Positions 1-7,916 of a stretch of DNA of 64,000 nucleotides are shown piece after piece. Origin of the DNA: Bradyrhizobium sp. Ai1a-2 (GTDB taxonomy: Bacteria > Pseudomonadota > Alphaproteobacteria > Rhizobiales > Xanthobacteraceae). The stretch is taken from contig NZ_AUEZ01000031.1 in the NCBI RefSeq assembly GCF_000426245.1, positions 1 to 64,000 on the forward strand. The letters are read 5' to 3'. Numbering within the stretch: the first letter of the stretch is position 1; every line of letters begins with the position of its first letter. The notes beneath the pieces are model-generated. The model was not told the origin of the DNA, ran no database searches, and saw only the letters and a list, made by a program, of their open reading frames with translations. A program made the translations under genes and the position numbers.

Positions 1-115
1 CCAGTTCTGCAAAGCCTGCCGTATCGTTATTGAAGCTCGCAAACCGATGCCCGGGTTCGATGCAGACATCGAGCCGGGCTTTCGAAACGTCCACTCCACA
101 AATCGTCTTCTTCAC
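1..115 (-). CDS. IS110-family transposase, N-terminal end (runs off the left edge)
   Basis: Only the first 38 codons lie in the window. From a GTG at 115 the minus strand reads MKKTICGVDVSKARLDV and continues to the edge. The GVDVSKARLDV block is the start of the RuvC-like DEDD domain of IS110 transposases, and its Asp after GV is the first catalytic acidic residue. AAGGCAGG lies just upstream as a ribosome site. IS110 enzymes pair this domain with a C-terminal Transposase_20 domain and are guided by a structured RNA made from the element's own non-coding end. Whether the rest of the gene is intact cannot be seen. Confidence 0.8.
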   Translation of the reverse strand, partial: MKKTICGVDVSKARLDVCIEPGHRFASFNNDTAGFAEL

Positions 116-222
116 GGTAACCTGCCTTGTCCATGCGATTGGAACTCAAGCGACTGTTCGGTCGTACGTGACATGGCAAAGATCCCAGAGCTCATCCACG
201 GTTGTGGCCGGAGGGGTAACGG

Positions 223-275
223 GCGACTTCGCCACGCGCCTTGGCCGGTGGCCACCGGCCAAGGCGCTAAGTCGC
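223..275. repeat. Long hairpin with a perfect 32-bp palindromic core, upstream of the IS110 transposase
   Basis: Bases 236-267 are a perfect palindrome: arms of 16 bases beginning GCGCCTTGGCC, with no loop. A second stem, GCGACTT at 223-229 with AAGTCGC at 269-275, closes outside it after a small asymmetric internal loop. The hairpin lies 108-160 bases upstream of the transposase start. In IS110-group elements that non-coding end carries the guide (bridge) RNA, so this may be part of that RNA, an element end, or a terminator. The element boundary could not be located. Confidence 0.6.
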
Positions 276-470
276 TTCCATCGCACAAATCGTGCCCGTG
301 CAGATACAAGGGGGCATGTTTGGGGCAGGTGCGACGGGACCTCAGGCCATGAGCTTTGCTGGCCGAACATACGGCCTCAGTGCTCGCCGTTGAATTGTTC
401 AACCTTTGACGTCAAGGAGAGGCCCGGGCCGAGCCGCCGAATCTCTGTGTTAAATAGTCGGAGGCAGATC

Positions 471-833
471 ATGGCCGACACGCAATCATCTCTCGCCCCC
501 CGGGATTTGTCCGCACAGCAGCACCGGTCCCGGCAAATTGATTCCGGGGCCTGGGCTGTGTTCTTGATTTTGCTTAGCGGCGTCATGGTCGGCGGGTTGC
601 CTTTGGCTTGGTTCCTAGTTGGCCTCGGCGTCCTCATGCTCAGCGTGCAACTCATACGGCGGCAGCAGAGCGTCAAGATCGAGACGTTTGACATTGTTGT
701 TGGTTTCATCATCCTTGCGACCGGCATTTGGGATCTGCTCGCTCTGCCTCTGCCGCTCATGCCCATCCTCCTGATCGTGCTGGGCGGATATCAATTTTGG
801 AAGACGCTATCGCTAGATGGCATATCTCGGTAA
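471..833 (+). CDS. Small integral membrane protein, unknown function
   Basis: Encodes 120 residues. The reading frame is open further upstream, but the ATG at 471 is preceded by GGAGG at 460-464 with good spacing, and the hydrophobic protein begins only after it. A polar N-terminus of about 30 residues is followed by hydrophobic stretches around residues 33-65 and 78-110, enough for about four membrane passes separated by a short basic RRQQ loop. No family was recognised. It stands alone between IS110 DNA and a broken radical SAM gene, so its context gives no functional clue. Confidence 0.6.
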   Translation: MADTQSSLAPRDLSAQQHRSRQIDSGAWAVFLILLSGVMVGGLPLAWFLVGLGVLMLSVQLIRRQQSVKIETFDIVVGFIILATGIWDLLALPLPLMPILLIVLGGYQFWKTLSLDGISR

Positions 834-981
834 GGCGCTTAGCACGGACGATGGGGGCCGGACGGCTTTTCGAGACCGGCCAACCAGGGGATCCTGATGC
901 CGCTTTGCACACAGCGGCATCATCGAGCTTTTCTGGGCGTGAGAATGAAAAGGAAGCTTATAAAATGGCGATTGGCATGTC

Positions 982-1621
982 CCCGCGGGTATCAACTTGG
1001 TCATGGAGCTGCGGCGAAACGGCGTCGAGGCGATCGAGGAACTGATTGACTTCCTCGTCGATCTCGGCGTCAGCGAAATTGGTATCTCCTATATGGAGGG
1101 AGGCGCAATCAAATCTGAGGCCAATAGCGCTCGCAAGGTCACACCAGAGGAATTGGCCCGCAATAAGAGACCGTGTGCGGCGGAAGGGTGATCAGTATGC
1201 GCGAGTGTGTGCCGTGCATTTGCCAAAAGACGGCAGCAAAAAGTGGAAAGACGACGAATGGTAACCCTGCGGTGGCATCAACATGGGGATGTCGATCTTC
1301 CCGAGCGGCGACGTCGCGGTTTGCGACAAGATGCACGGGGTGAAGGACTTTACCTACGGCAACGTCTTTGACGCGGGACTTAAGGCAATCTGGAATGGTG
1401 ATTCTTTTGCGGCCCTGCGCGCACGGATCATCGACCCGAAGGTCATTGATCCGGACTGCGTACGCTGCAGCAAATTGCATCACTGTCGAACGTCCTGCTT
1501 TGTCGATTCATTCAACGCCACGGGTATCCTCGAGACACTAAAATTTATCGGAGGTGGTCAAGCGTCCGGCTGCCAATGTCGTTTTCAAGCAGTTGTTCGA
1601 TGGCGGGAAATGATGATGTGA
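982..1621 (+). pseudogene. Radical SAM/SPASM protein, truncated and frameshifted
   Basis: The frame through 985-1165 reads INLVMELRRNGVEAIEE and continues like the middle of a radical SAM peptide-maturase protein. The frame then shifts by one near 1165 (RDRVRRKGDQYARVCAVH), meets an in-frame TAA at 1262-1264, and resumes with PCGGINMGMSIFPSGDVAVC. It ends with a SPASM cysteine cluster: CVRCSKLHHCRTSC around 1459-1500. SPASM domains bind auxiliary Fe-S clusters in enzymes that modify ribosomal peptides or sulfatases. The N-terminal CxxxCxxC radical SAM motif is absent, so the gene is truncated, frameshifted and interrupted. No substrate peptide gene is visible nearby. Confidence 0.75.
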
Positions 1622-2046
1622 TTGCGAGGAAGCTACCAAGGGTCGCGTGAGGTGCATGGGCGGGGAAATCACGCCGCTGTTGTGCCTGGGAAAGCCAGTG
1701 CTCAAGGTCGCGCGTTCCAAGCGGCGTGGGCAAGGGCTGTCTATTCGGGGGACTACTCCAGCGATGCGCGAGCCCGGGTGCCGGGCCGTCTGGATAGCGC
1801 GCTGTCTGTCTTTGTGAGGGACCGAGCGTTCGGTTCCGTCACCCGATTTGCCGGGGGCTGTTAGCAAGACCGAGACGCGCGTCTGGCGTACGTCGTGCCA
1901 GCGAAGCCGGCTCTGGCCTGGATCAGCCTGGCTGTCGTGAGACCATTCCGCGAACGAAACGGCAATCATTTCTGTGGCGGTAACTGCGGCGGTCCCGCAT
2001 CCTGAGGGGCAGGTAGGTCGTAAGCGTCGTCGTCGTCTGTAATCCC
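1622..2046. other. Gap with no recognisable gene
   Basis: The short open frames here look like chance frames in GC-rich DNA; none has a good start or recognisable content. The segment runs from the broken radical SAM gene to the tRNA fragment and is probably decayed DNA. Confidence 0.4.
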
Positions 2047-2094
2047 TGGTGGGCCCGGCAGGACTCGAACCCGCAACCAGACCGTTATGAGCGG
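2047..2094 (-). other. tRNA 3' fragment (CAT anticodon, Met or Ile2 type), probable attachment-site scar
   Basis: Read on the minus strand, these 48 bases give the anticodon loop CTCATAA, its 3' stem CGGTC, variable loop TGGTT, a T-arm with stems GCGGG and CCTGC around TTCGAGT, the acceptor strand CGGGCCC, then A and CCA. The pairings are regular, with one G-U in the T-stem. The 5' half (acceptor GGGCCCG and D-arm) is missing, and pairing fails just before the anticodon stem. A CCA-containing 3' fragment without its 5' half is the usual residue of tRNA-targeted integration. The missing side faces higher coordinates, so the inserted DNA should lie to the right. Confidence 0.75.
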
Positions 2095-2541
2095 CTTCAT
2101 CGATCCAGAATATTAGGATTTATTGGCGGATATCCTCCGGTGCTGCACTCCTTATCTGAGAAGAATTTCCTTATGAGAATAGGGCCTGTTGTTGCGGCGA
2201 TCGCGCAGATGCTGCTTGCTGTTTAGCAACTCGCGCAGGAACAAAAAATCCGTTTGCCCTTCAACTAAGAAAGGCGCTTTCCCGCGCGCGATGAAAAAGA
2301 GTTGGCCTTGGACTCGCTCCACTTCGATTTCTCTGAGACCATGACCTGTCGGATGGAGGAGCGTGAGACATGTGCAATCACCTCGTCGATGAGGCTAGAA
2401 ACCCTGCCGCTGAGAGAAATCGCCGCTCAATGCGATACGCGTTATACAGATGCTCCCGATAATGGGATGCTGTGCGATAGCACGGGATCGCCTGAGAATT
2501 CACGCGTCATAGGCTGATGGAAGCTCGAAAAGCCGGGCACA
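2095..2541. other. Gap upstream of sfnG, no gene recognised
   Basis: A possible frame at 2302-2517 (71 codons) has no recognisable content and no clear ribosome site. I see no convincing sigma-54 promoter here, although sfnG is sigma-54/SfnR-controlled in Pseudomonas. Confidence 0.35.
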
Positions 2542-2562
2542 CACCGCTCACTGCGAGCGGTG
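2542..2562 (+). promoter_or_regulatory. 8-bp inverted repeat in the sfnG leader
   Basis: CACCGCTC, a 5-base spacer ACTGC, then GAGCGGTG form a perfect inverted repeat about 40 bases before the sfnG start. It could be an operator for a dimeric regulator or a leader hairpin. No T-run follows, so it is not a classical terminator. Confidence 0.4.
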
Positions 2563-2602
2563 AACGAATTGTGCTGCTTTGAACCCAAAGAGGTGGAACG
2601 AC

Positions 2603-3703
2603 ATGACGACGAACAATGGAGTGCTCAAGTTCGCTTATTGGGTGCCGAATGTGTCCGGCGGCCTAGTTATCAGCAAAATCCCACAAAGGACGAGCTGGGA
2701 CATCGATTATAACCGGCGCCTCGCACAGATCGCTGAGGACAGCGGTTTTGACTATGCGTTAAGCCAGATCCGTTTCACGGCAGGATACGGTGCCGAATTC
2801 CAGCACGAGCCGGTCGCATTCAGTCATGCGTTGCTTGCGGCAACGAAAAAGCTGAAAGTCATCGCAGCGCTGCTTCCAGGGCCGTGGAATCCTGCGGTTG
2901 CAGCAAAGCAGATCGCCACCATCAGCCAACTCACCGAGGGCCGCGTTGCCGTCAATATCGTCAGCGGCTGGTTCCGCGGCGAATTCGCCGCGATCGGCGA
3001 GCCCTGGCTCGATCATGACAAACGCTATCGCCGCTCGGAGGAATTCGTCCGCGCGCTGCGTGGGATCTGGACGCAGGACAGTTTCACTTTCCGCGGCGAT
3101 TTCTACCGCTTCACAGACTATTCGCTGAAGCCGAAGCCGGCCGAACCGCTGCCGGAAATCTTTCAGGGCGGGTCGTCGCGTGCGGCGCGCGACATGGCCG
3201 CGCGAGTGTCCGACTGGTACTTCACCAACGGAAATTCGGTCGAAGGTATCAAGGCGCAGGTCGACGACATCCGTACCAAGGCGCGGGCGAACAATCACTC
3301 CGTCAAGATCGGCGTCAACGCCTTTGCGATTGCGCGCAACAGCGAGGCGGAGGCGCGCAGCGTCATCGACGAGATTATCGCCAAGGCCGATCCGGAAGCG
3401 GTCAATGCCTTCGGTCACGAGGTGAAGAACGCCGGCAAAGCCTCGCCCGAAGGCGAGGGCAATTGGGCCAAATCCAGCTTCGAGGATCTGGTCCAGTACA
3501 ATGACGGCTTCAAGACCAACCTGATCGGCACGCCGCAGCAGATCGCCGAGCGCATCATAGCGCTGAAGGATGTCGGCGTCGACTTGGTGCTGCTCGGCTT
3601 CCTGCATTTCCAGGAAGAGGTCGAATATTTCGGCAAGCATGTGATCCCGCTGGTGCGCGAGCTCGAGGCGAAGCGCGCGGTGCGGGTCCAGGCTGCCGAG
3701 TAG
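2603..3703 (+). CDS. sfnG: FMNH2-dependent dimethylsulfone monooxygenase SfnG
   Basis: Encodes 366 residues of the bacterial luciferase-like TIM-barrel family. The N-terminus FAYWVPNVSGGLVISKIPQR, then DYNRRLAQIAEDSGFDYAL and QIRFTAGYGAEFQHE, match SfnG, which uses reduced FMN and oxygen to turn dimethylsulfone into methanesulfinate during sulfur starvation. The flavin reductase partner is not in the window. The ATG at 2603 follows AGAGGTGG with good spacing; an in-frame TTG at 2579 is less likely. The frame is intact and of normal length, unlike the broken transporter genes just downstream, so it may still function. Confidence 0.9.
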   Translation: MTTNNGVLKFAYWVPNVSGGLVISKIPQRTSWDIDYNRRLAQIAEDSGFDYALSQIRFTAGYGAEFQHEPVAFSHALLAATKKLKVIAALLPGPWNPAVAAKQIATISQLTEGRVAVNIVSGWFRGEFAAIGEPWLDHDKRYRRSEEFVRALRGIWTQDSFTFRGDFYRFTDYSLKPKPAEPLPEIFQGGSSRAARDMAARVSDWYFTNGNSVEGIKAQVDDIRTKARANNHSVKIGVNAFAIARNSEAEARSVIDEIIAKADPEAVNAFGHEVKNAGKASPEGEGNWAKSSFEDLVQYNDGFKTNLIGTPQQIAERIIALKDVGVDLVLLGFLHFQEEVEYFGKHVIPLVRELEAKRAVRVQAAE

Positions 3704-3793
3704 GTGGGGAGGGCGTAAAGGTGGCGCGCGGCATGACCGAGGCAAGGACCTTGGCGCTGGAGAGCCTCCCTCCGGAAGCGGGGGCATTACCTC

Positions 3794-4636
3794 GTGCGTG
3801 ATCGGCATTTGGCGGCGGCCAATCGCTGCGAGTCCGAGGCTCCTGCGCGGACCGGGCAGCCGGTTCTGCGGCTCGCCGATGTGTCGCTGTCGTTCGGCGG
3901 TGTGGCGGCGTTGCGCGACGTCGAACTTGAGGTCGCGCCGGGTGAGATCCGCGCCGTGATCGGGCCAAACGGCGCCGGCAAGAGCTCGCTGCTTAACGTC
4001 GTCAGCGGGCTCTATCGGCCCGACCGAGGCGAAGTGTGTCTCGGCGATTATGCCTTCCGCGCGGTGCCGACGGCGCGGCTGGCCGCCTTCGGTGTAGCGC
4101 GGACGTTCCAGAATCTGGCGCTGTTCAAGGGGCTGTCGGTGTTCGACAACGTGCTGACGGGCCTTGCGCATCGCGTGCGCGCCGGCTTCCTGCGCCAGCT
4201 CGCCGCTGGCGCGTCGGCTCGAGGCGGAGAACCGCGTCGCCGCCGAAGACGTGCTTCGCTTCCTGCACTCGACCGCGTTCGTGAGCGCATCGCCGCGACA
4301 TTGCCCTATGGCGTGCAGAAGCGCGTCGAGCTGGCGCGGGCGCTGGTGGCGCGACCAAAGCTCCTGCTGCTCGACGAGCCCTTTGCCGGCGTGACGCTGA
4401 CCGAAAAACAGGAACTGTCGCAGCATGTGCGCAACGCGCGCTACAGCTATGGCACCTCCATCGTACTGATTGAGCATGACGTCGGCATCGTGATGGGGAT
4501 ATCGGACCGTATCGCTGTGCTCGACTACGGGCGCAAGATCGCGGACGGCACGCCGGACCAGGTGCGGGCCGATCCGGCGGTGGTTGATGCCTATCTCGGC
4601 GTTGCCCACGAGGACGAGACGGAGCTCGCGGTCTGA
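3794..4636 (+). CDS. livG: Branched-chain amino acid-type ABC transporter ATPase (LivG-like), with an internal frame-shifted block
   Basis: Encodes 280 residues from a GTG at 3794. Walker A GPNGAGKSS (57-65), Q-loop FQN (near 106), signature LPYGVQKRVELARAL (from 170), Walker B LLLLDEPFAG and the switch His in LIEHD follow LivG order. Residues about 139-163 are an arginine-rich run that does not fit. Another frame over about 4215-4285 reads RRLEAENRVAAEDVLRFLH, the expected LivG helix, so two compensating indels have scrambled this segment while leaving the frame open. The stop overlaps the ATG of the livH remnant. Function is doubtful because both permeases are wrecked. Confidence 0.8.
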   Translation: MRDRHLAAANRCESEAPARTGQPVLRLADVSLSFGGVAALRDVELEVAPGEIRAVIGPNGAGKSSLLNVVSGLYRPDRGEVCLGDYAFRAVPTARLAAFGVARTFQNLALFKGLSVFDNVLTGLAHRVRAGFLRQLAAGASARGGEPRRRRRRASLPALDRVRERIAATLPYGVQKRVELARALVARPKLLLLDEPFAGVTLTEKQELSQHVRNARYSYGTSIVLIEHDVGIVMGISDRIAVLDYGRKIADGTPDQVRADPAVVDAYLGVAHEDETELAV

Positions 4637-5215
4637 TGTTCGATGTTCAGTTCCTGATCGAAGTAATGATCGGTGGCTTGCCCTCCGGGGTGATGTACTC
4701 GCTGGTCGCGATCGGCTTCGTGCTGATCTACAAGACCTCGGGCGTGCTCAACTTTGCGCAAGGCGCGATGCTGCTGTTCGCGGCGCTGACCTTCGTCAGC
4801 CTGGTCGAGCGCGGCGTCTCGTTTCCGCTGGCGACGCTGGCCGTCATGGTCGCACTCGGGATCGCGATCGAGCGGACCGTGCTGCGCCCGCTGGTCAACC
4901 AGGCGCCGATCACCCTGTTCATGGCGACGCTGGGCTTGTCCTACATCATCGAGGGCGCGGCGCAGCTTCTGTGGGGCACGCAGGTGCATGGCCTCGATAT
5001 CGGCGTCAGCGACCTGCCGTTCGAGGTCGGCGGCGTGCTGATCAGCCAGTTCGACCTGTTCGCCGCCGCGGTGGCAGGCGGCCTGGTCGCCGTTTTCGCG
5101 CTGTTCTTTCGTTACACCCGCACGGGCTCTCGTTCCGTGCCGTCGCCGACGATCCCTTTGCCGCGCTCGCGGTCGGTCTGCGGCTGCCACGGGTCTGGGC
5201 CTCGGCCTGGACGGT
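4636..5215 (+). pseudogene. livH: LivH permease remnant, frameshifted and lacking its C-terminal part
   Basis: The frame from 4636 reads a normal LivH N-terminus (GGLPSGVMYSLVAIGFVLIY, then TSGVLNFAQGAM), with membrane segments to about residue 165 at FRYTRTG. One base seems lost near 5130, because LivH continues in another frame as GLSFRAVADDPFAALAVGL to ASAWTV. It then passes directly into LivM sequence. The last third of LivH, normally about 290 residues long, is deleted. It shares the TGATG overlap with livG, which marks an original livG-livH-livM operon. Confidence 0.8.
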
Positions 5216-5891
5216 GACCGGCTACGCCGGCCAGGTGTCGCTGGGGTCGGCCGCGTTCCTGGCGGTCGGCGCCTATGCTGCCTACAATCTGCATCTGCAT
5301 CTGCGCCTGCCGGGCCTGCCGCTGCTGCTCGATCTCCTGCTGGCCGGGATCACTGCGGCGGCCTTCGGCATTCTGTTCGGGCTGCCGAGCCTGCGGCTGC
5401 GCGGCTTCTATCTGGCGGTGTCGACGTTGGCGGCGCAATTCTTCGTGCAATGGGCGCTGACCAAGTTCGGCTGGTTCTCCAATGACAATCCGTCCGGCGT
5501 GATCGATGCGCCGGTGATCCGCATCGGCGGCATCGCCTTCACCAGTGCGGCGGAACGCTATGTGTTCACGCTGACGGTGGTCGTCGTCCTGACGCTGTTG
5601 ACGCTGCGCCTGATCCGCTCGCAGAGCGGGCGCAATTTTGTTGCAGTGCGCGACCACGAGATCGCGGCCAAGGTGATCGGCGTGCCGGTGCTCCGCACCA
5701 AGCTGCTTGCCTTCGGCCTGTCCTCGTTCCGGATCGGGGTGGCCGGCGTGCTCTGGGCGTTTGCCTATCTGCGCACGGTCGAACCGGCGGGCTTCAATCT
5801 CGATCGCTCATTCCAGATCCTGTTCATCATCATCATCATCGGCGGCCTTGCCTTGTTGCGCGGCGCGTTTGTCGGCGCCGCGTTCATCGTC
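5216..5891 (+). pseudogene. livM: LivM permease remnant, N-terminus deleted, C-terminus replaced by a recombinase
   Basis: The segment starts in mid-protein with TGYAGQVSLGSAAFLAVGAY, a LivM signature that normally follows one or two membrane helices. It continues through the EAA-like region (SGRNFVAVRDHEIAAKVIGV) to the late membrane segments (SFQILFIIIIIGGLALLRGA). At VGAAFIVVL it runs straight into a serine recombinase. Both ends are therefore lost: the left by fusion to LivH, the right by insertion. No livF or binding-protein gene follows, so the transporter cannot work from this locus. Confidence 0.8.
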
Positions 5892-7247
5892 GTGTTGCGC
5901 GCCGCGCAGTATGTGCGCATGTCCACCGACAAGCAGAAATATTCGACCGAGAACCAGAAAGACGCCATTGCGGCCTATGCCGCGCGTCGTGGTCTGACAA
6001 TCGCACGCACTTATTCCGACGAAGGACGTAGCGGCCTCAATATTGATAGGCGCGAGGCCCTGCAACGACTGATCAATGATGTGAAATCGGGGAGGGCGGA
6101 TTTCGAGTTCATCCTTGTCTATGATGTGAGCCCTTGGGGCCGCTTTCAGGATGCAGATGAGAGCGCTTATTACGAGTTCGTGTGCAAGGAAGCGGGTATC
6201 CGGGTCCTGTATTGCGCGGAGCTTTTCGAGAATGATGGAAGTCTCCCCTCGACGCTTCTCAAGGCGTTCAAACGGGCGATGGCGGGCGAGTTCGTCCGCG
6301 AACTCTCGACCAAGGTATTCATTGGCCAATTCCGCATTGCTAAGATGGGGTTCTGGCGAGGCGGCTTTCCAGGTTATGGCCTCAGGCGCCAGCTGGTTGA
6401 CGAGAGCGGGGCGATCAAGGGACAACTTGAACTCGGGCAACGCAAGAGCTTGCAAACCGATCGCGTTGTCCTGGTCCACGGTCCGGCGATCGAGGTCGAT
6501 ACCATCAAGCGCATCTTCAGATCGTTTGTCACCGAGCGTAGGAGCGAAAATCAGATCGCCGCAGAGCTGAACGCAGACCAAATCCCCACGATGCTGGGAA
6601 ATCGTTGGGAGCCAGAAAATATCACCAAGCTTCTCACCAACGAGAAATACCTCGGTCACATCATCTTTAACAGGACGTCCGCGAAACTGAGGGGGAAACA
6701 CCGGCTCAATCCTCCAGACATGTGGATCCGTCGAGATAATGCCTTCCCGGCGCTCATTGAGCCGGAGCTGTTCAAAGGAGCGCAAGAGATCATCGTTCGG
6801 CGACGGCAGGGGCGATCGGAAATCGAGATGCTCGCGCGCATGGCCACCCTACGATCGGAAAAGGGATATCTGACGGCGGCCATGATCGAGGCCGATCAGG
6901 ATCTGCCGTCGACCGAGACGTTGCGCCGCCATTACGGTTCGCTGATGGACGCGTATAAGCTGATCGACTATCAGCCTTCGCGGCTTGTCACGCGTACCAA
7001 CGTCGCTGCTAAACGCCGTTCGATCGCCAAGAGAGCCGCGATCGAAATCGGAGCGAAGATCAAATCGCTCGGCGGCAAAGCGCGCTTTGAGGAGGGCAGC
7101 CAGCTTATTAGGATTCAGGATGAGTTTCTCCTTTCCGTCTGCGTAGCCCGAGCCACCCGCGAGCGATTGGGGCGCCTGCGCTGGTATGCACAGGTGGATC
7201 GCTGCGCGAAAGCCGACCTCACCGGAGAAGGCTGCGGCGGCACGTGA
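5892..7247 (+). CDS. Large serine recombinase fused in frame to LivM; probably inactive
   Basis: Encodes 451 residues counted from a GTG at 5892, although the frame is open through livM. The resolvase domain begins AAQYVRMSTDKQKYSTENQ, with nucleophile Ser11 and Arg9 present. The usual SRxxR motif reads YDVSPWGRFQD: Pro81 (codon CCT) replaces the arginine equivalent to R68 of gamma-delta resolvase, while the second arginine (Arg84) remains. A Recombinase domain follows (GFPGYGLRR, then NQIAAELNADQIPT), then a zinc-ribbon-like and C-terminal region. The tail after LGRLRWYAQVD does not look native and runs into the LOG remnant. Serine recombinases of this class excise or integrate islands; this copy looks dead. 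Confidence 0.8.
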   Translation: MLRAAQYVRMSTDKQKYSTENQKDAIAAYAARRGLTIARTYSDEGRSGLNIDRREALQRLINDVKSGRADFEFILVYDVSPWGRFQDADESAYYEFVCKEAGIRVLYCAELFENDGSLPSTLLKAFKRAMAGEFVRELSTKVFIGQFRIAKMGFWRGGFPGYGLRRQLVDESGAIKGQLELGQRKSLQTDRVVLVHGPAIEVDTIKRIFRSFVTERRSENQIAAELNADQIPTMLGNRWEPENITKLLTNEKYLGHIIFNRTSAKLRGKHRLNPPDMWIRRDNAFPALIEPELFKGAQEIIVRRRQGRSEIEMLARMATLRSEKGYLTAAMIEADQDLPSTETLRRHYGSLMDAYKLIDYQPSRLVTRTNVAAKRRSIAKRAAIEIGAKIKSLGGKARFEEGSQLIRIQDEFLLSVCVARATRERLGRLRWYAQVDRCAKADLTGEGCGGT

Positions 7248-7844
7248 AGCGGCGCGCACCGACGCCGAAAAGGCGAGGGCGGAGAAGCTGCAGCAGCAAT
7301 CGGAATTTTACCGGATTGCCCGGGAATTTGGTCGTATCGCTTCTGAACGCGGCGGCGCCTTCGACCCAAAGAATAGATGGCGCGACAATGTCATCGCTAC
7401 CGGCGGCGGTCCCGGGATCATGGAAGCGGCCAACCGGGGCGCCTCGGATGTCGGTGCACCAACGATCGGCTGCCGCACGAACAGATGCCCAACCCCTATA
7501 TTACACCAGAACTCAGCTTCCGCTTTCACTACTTCGCAATGCGCAAGATGCATCTGGCTATGCGCGCGAACGCTCTGGCCATTTTCCCCGGCGGATTCGG
7601 GACCCTGGACGAGATGTTCGAGCTACTGACATTGCAGCAGACCCAGGAGGCACCGCCGGCGCCAATCGTGCTGTTCGGAGAGAGCTACTGGCGCAGGATC
7701 ATCAATTTCGAGGCTCTTGTGGAGGAGGGGGTGATTGCGGTGTCTGATCTCAGCCTCTTCGAATTCGTGGAAACCGCGGAGGACGGGTGGGCTTCCTTGA
7801 AGCGCCGCGGCTTGCGAGCCCACGGTGTGAGCTCGGCCAGCTGA
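7222..7844 (+). pseudogene. LOG-family (TIGR00730) protein remnant
   Basis: The first frame reads REAARTDAEKARAEKLQQQ and reaches the nucleotide-binding motif ATGGGPGIMEAANRGASD. Near 7470 about eleven bases appear lost, and the protein continues in another frame as RLPHEQMPNPYITPELSFRF and the second motif PGGFGTLDE. LOG proteins release nucleobases from nucleoside monophosphates; in plant-associated bacteria some make cytokinins. The N-terminal part is missing, and the gene begins inside the end of the recombinase, so it was truncated by the same rearrangement. It cannot make a complete enzyme. Confidence 0.75.
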
Positions 7845-7916
7845 TCCGTGACCAGTAAGCGCGGCGACAGAGCAATATCCTCGACTGCAGGATGAGATTT
7901 CACTTGGAGGGGAACC

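Noticed and set aside
2759..4609. A 616-codon open frame on the minus strand across sfnG and livG
   Set aside because: It is antisense to two clearly recognisable proteins and its translation is rich in Arg, His and Gln without any domain, as expected from the complement of GC-rich genes.
4584..5100. The upstream part of the long frame that runs into LivM and the recombinase
   Set aside because: Over these bases the real coding frame is that of LivG and LivH; the other frame only becomes meaningful after the frameshift near 5130.
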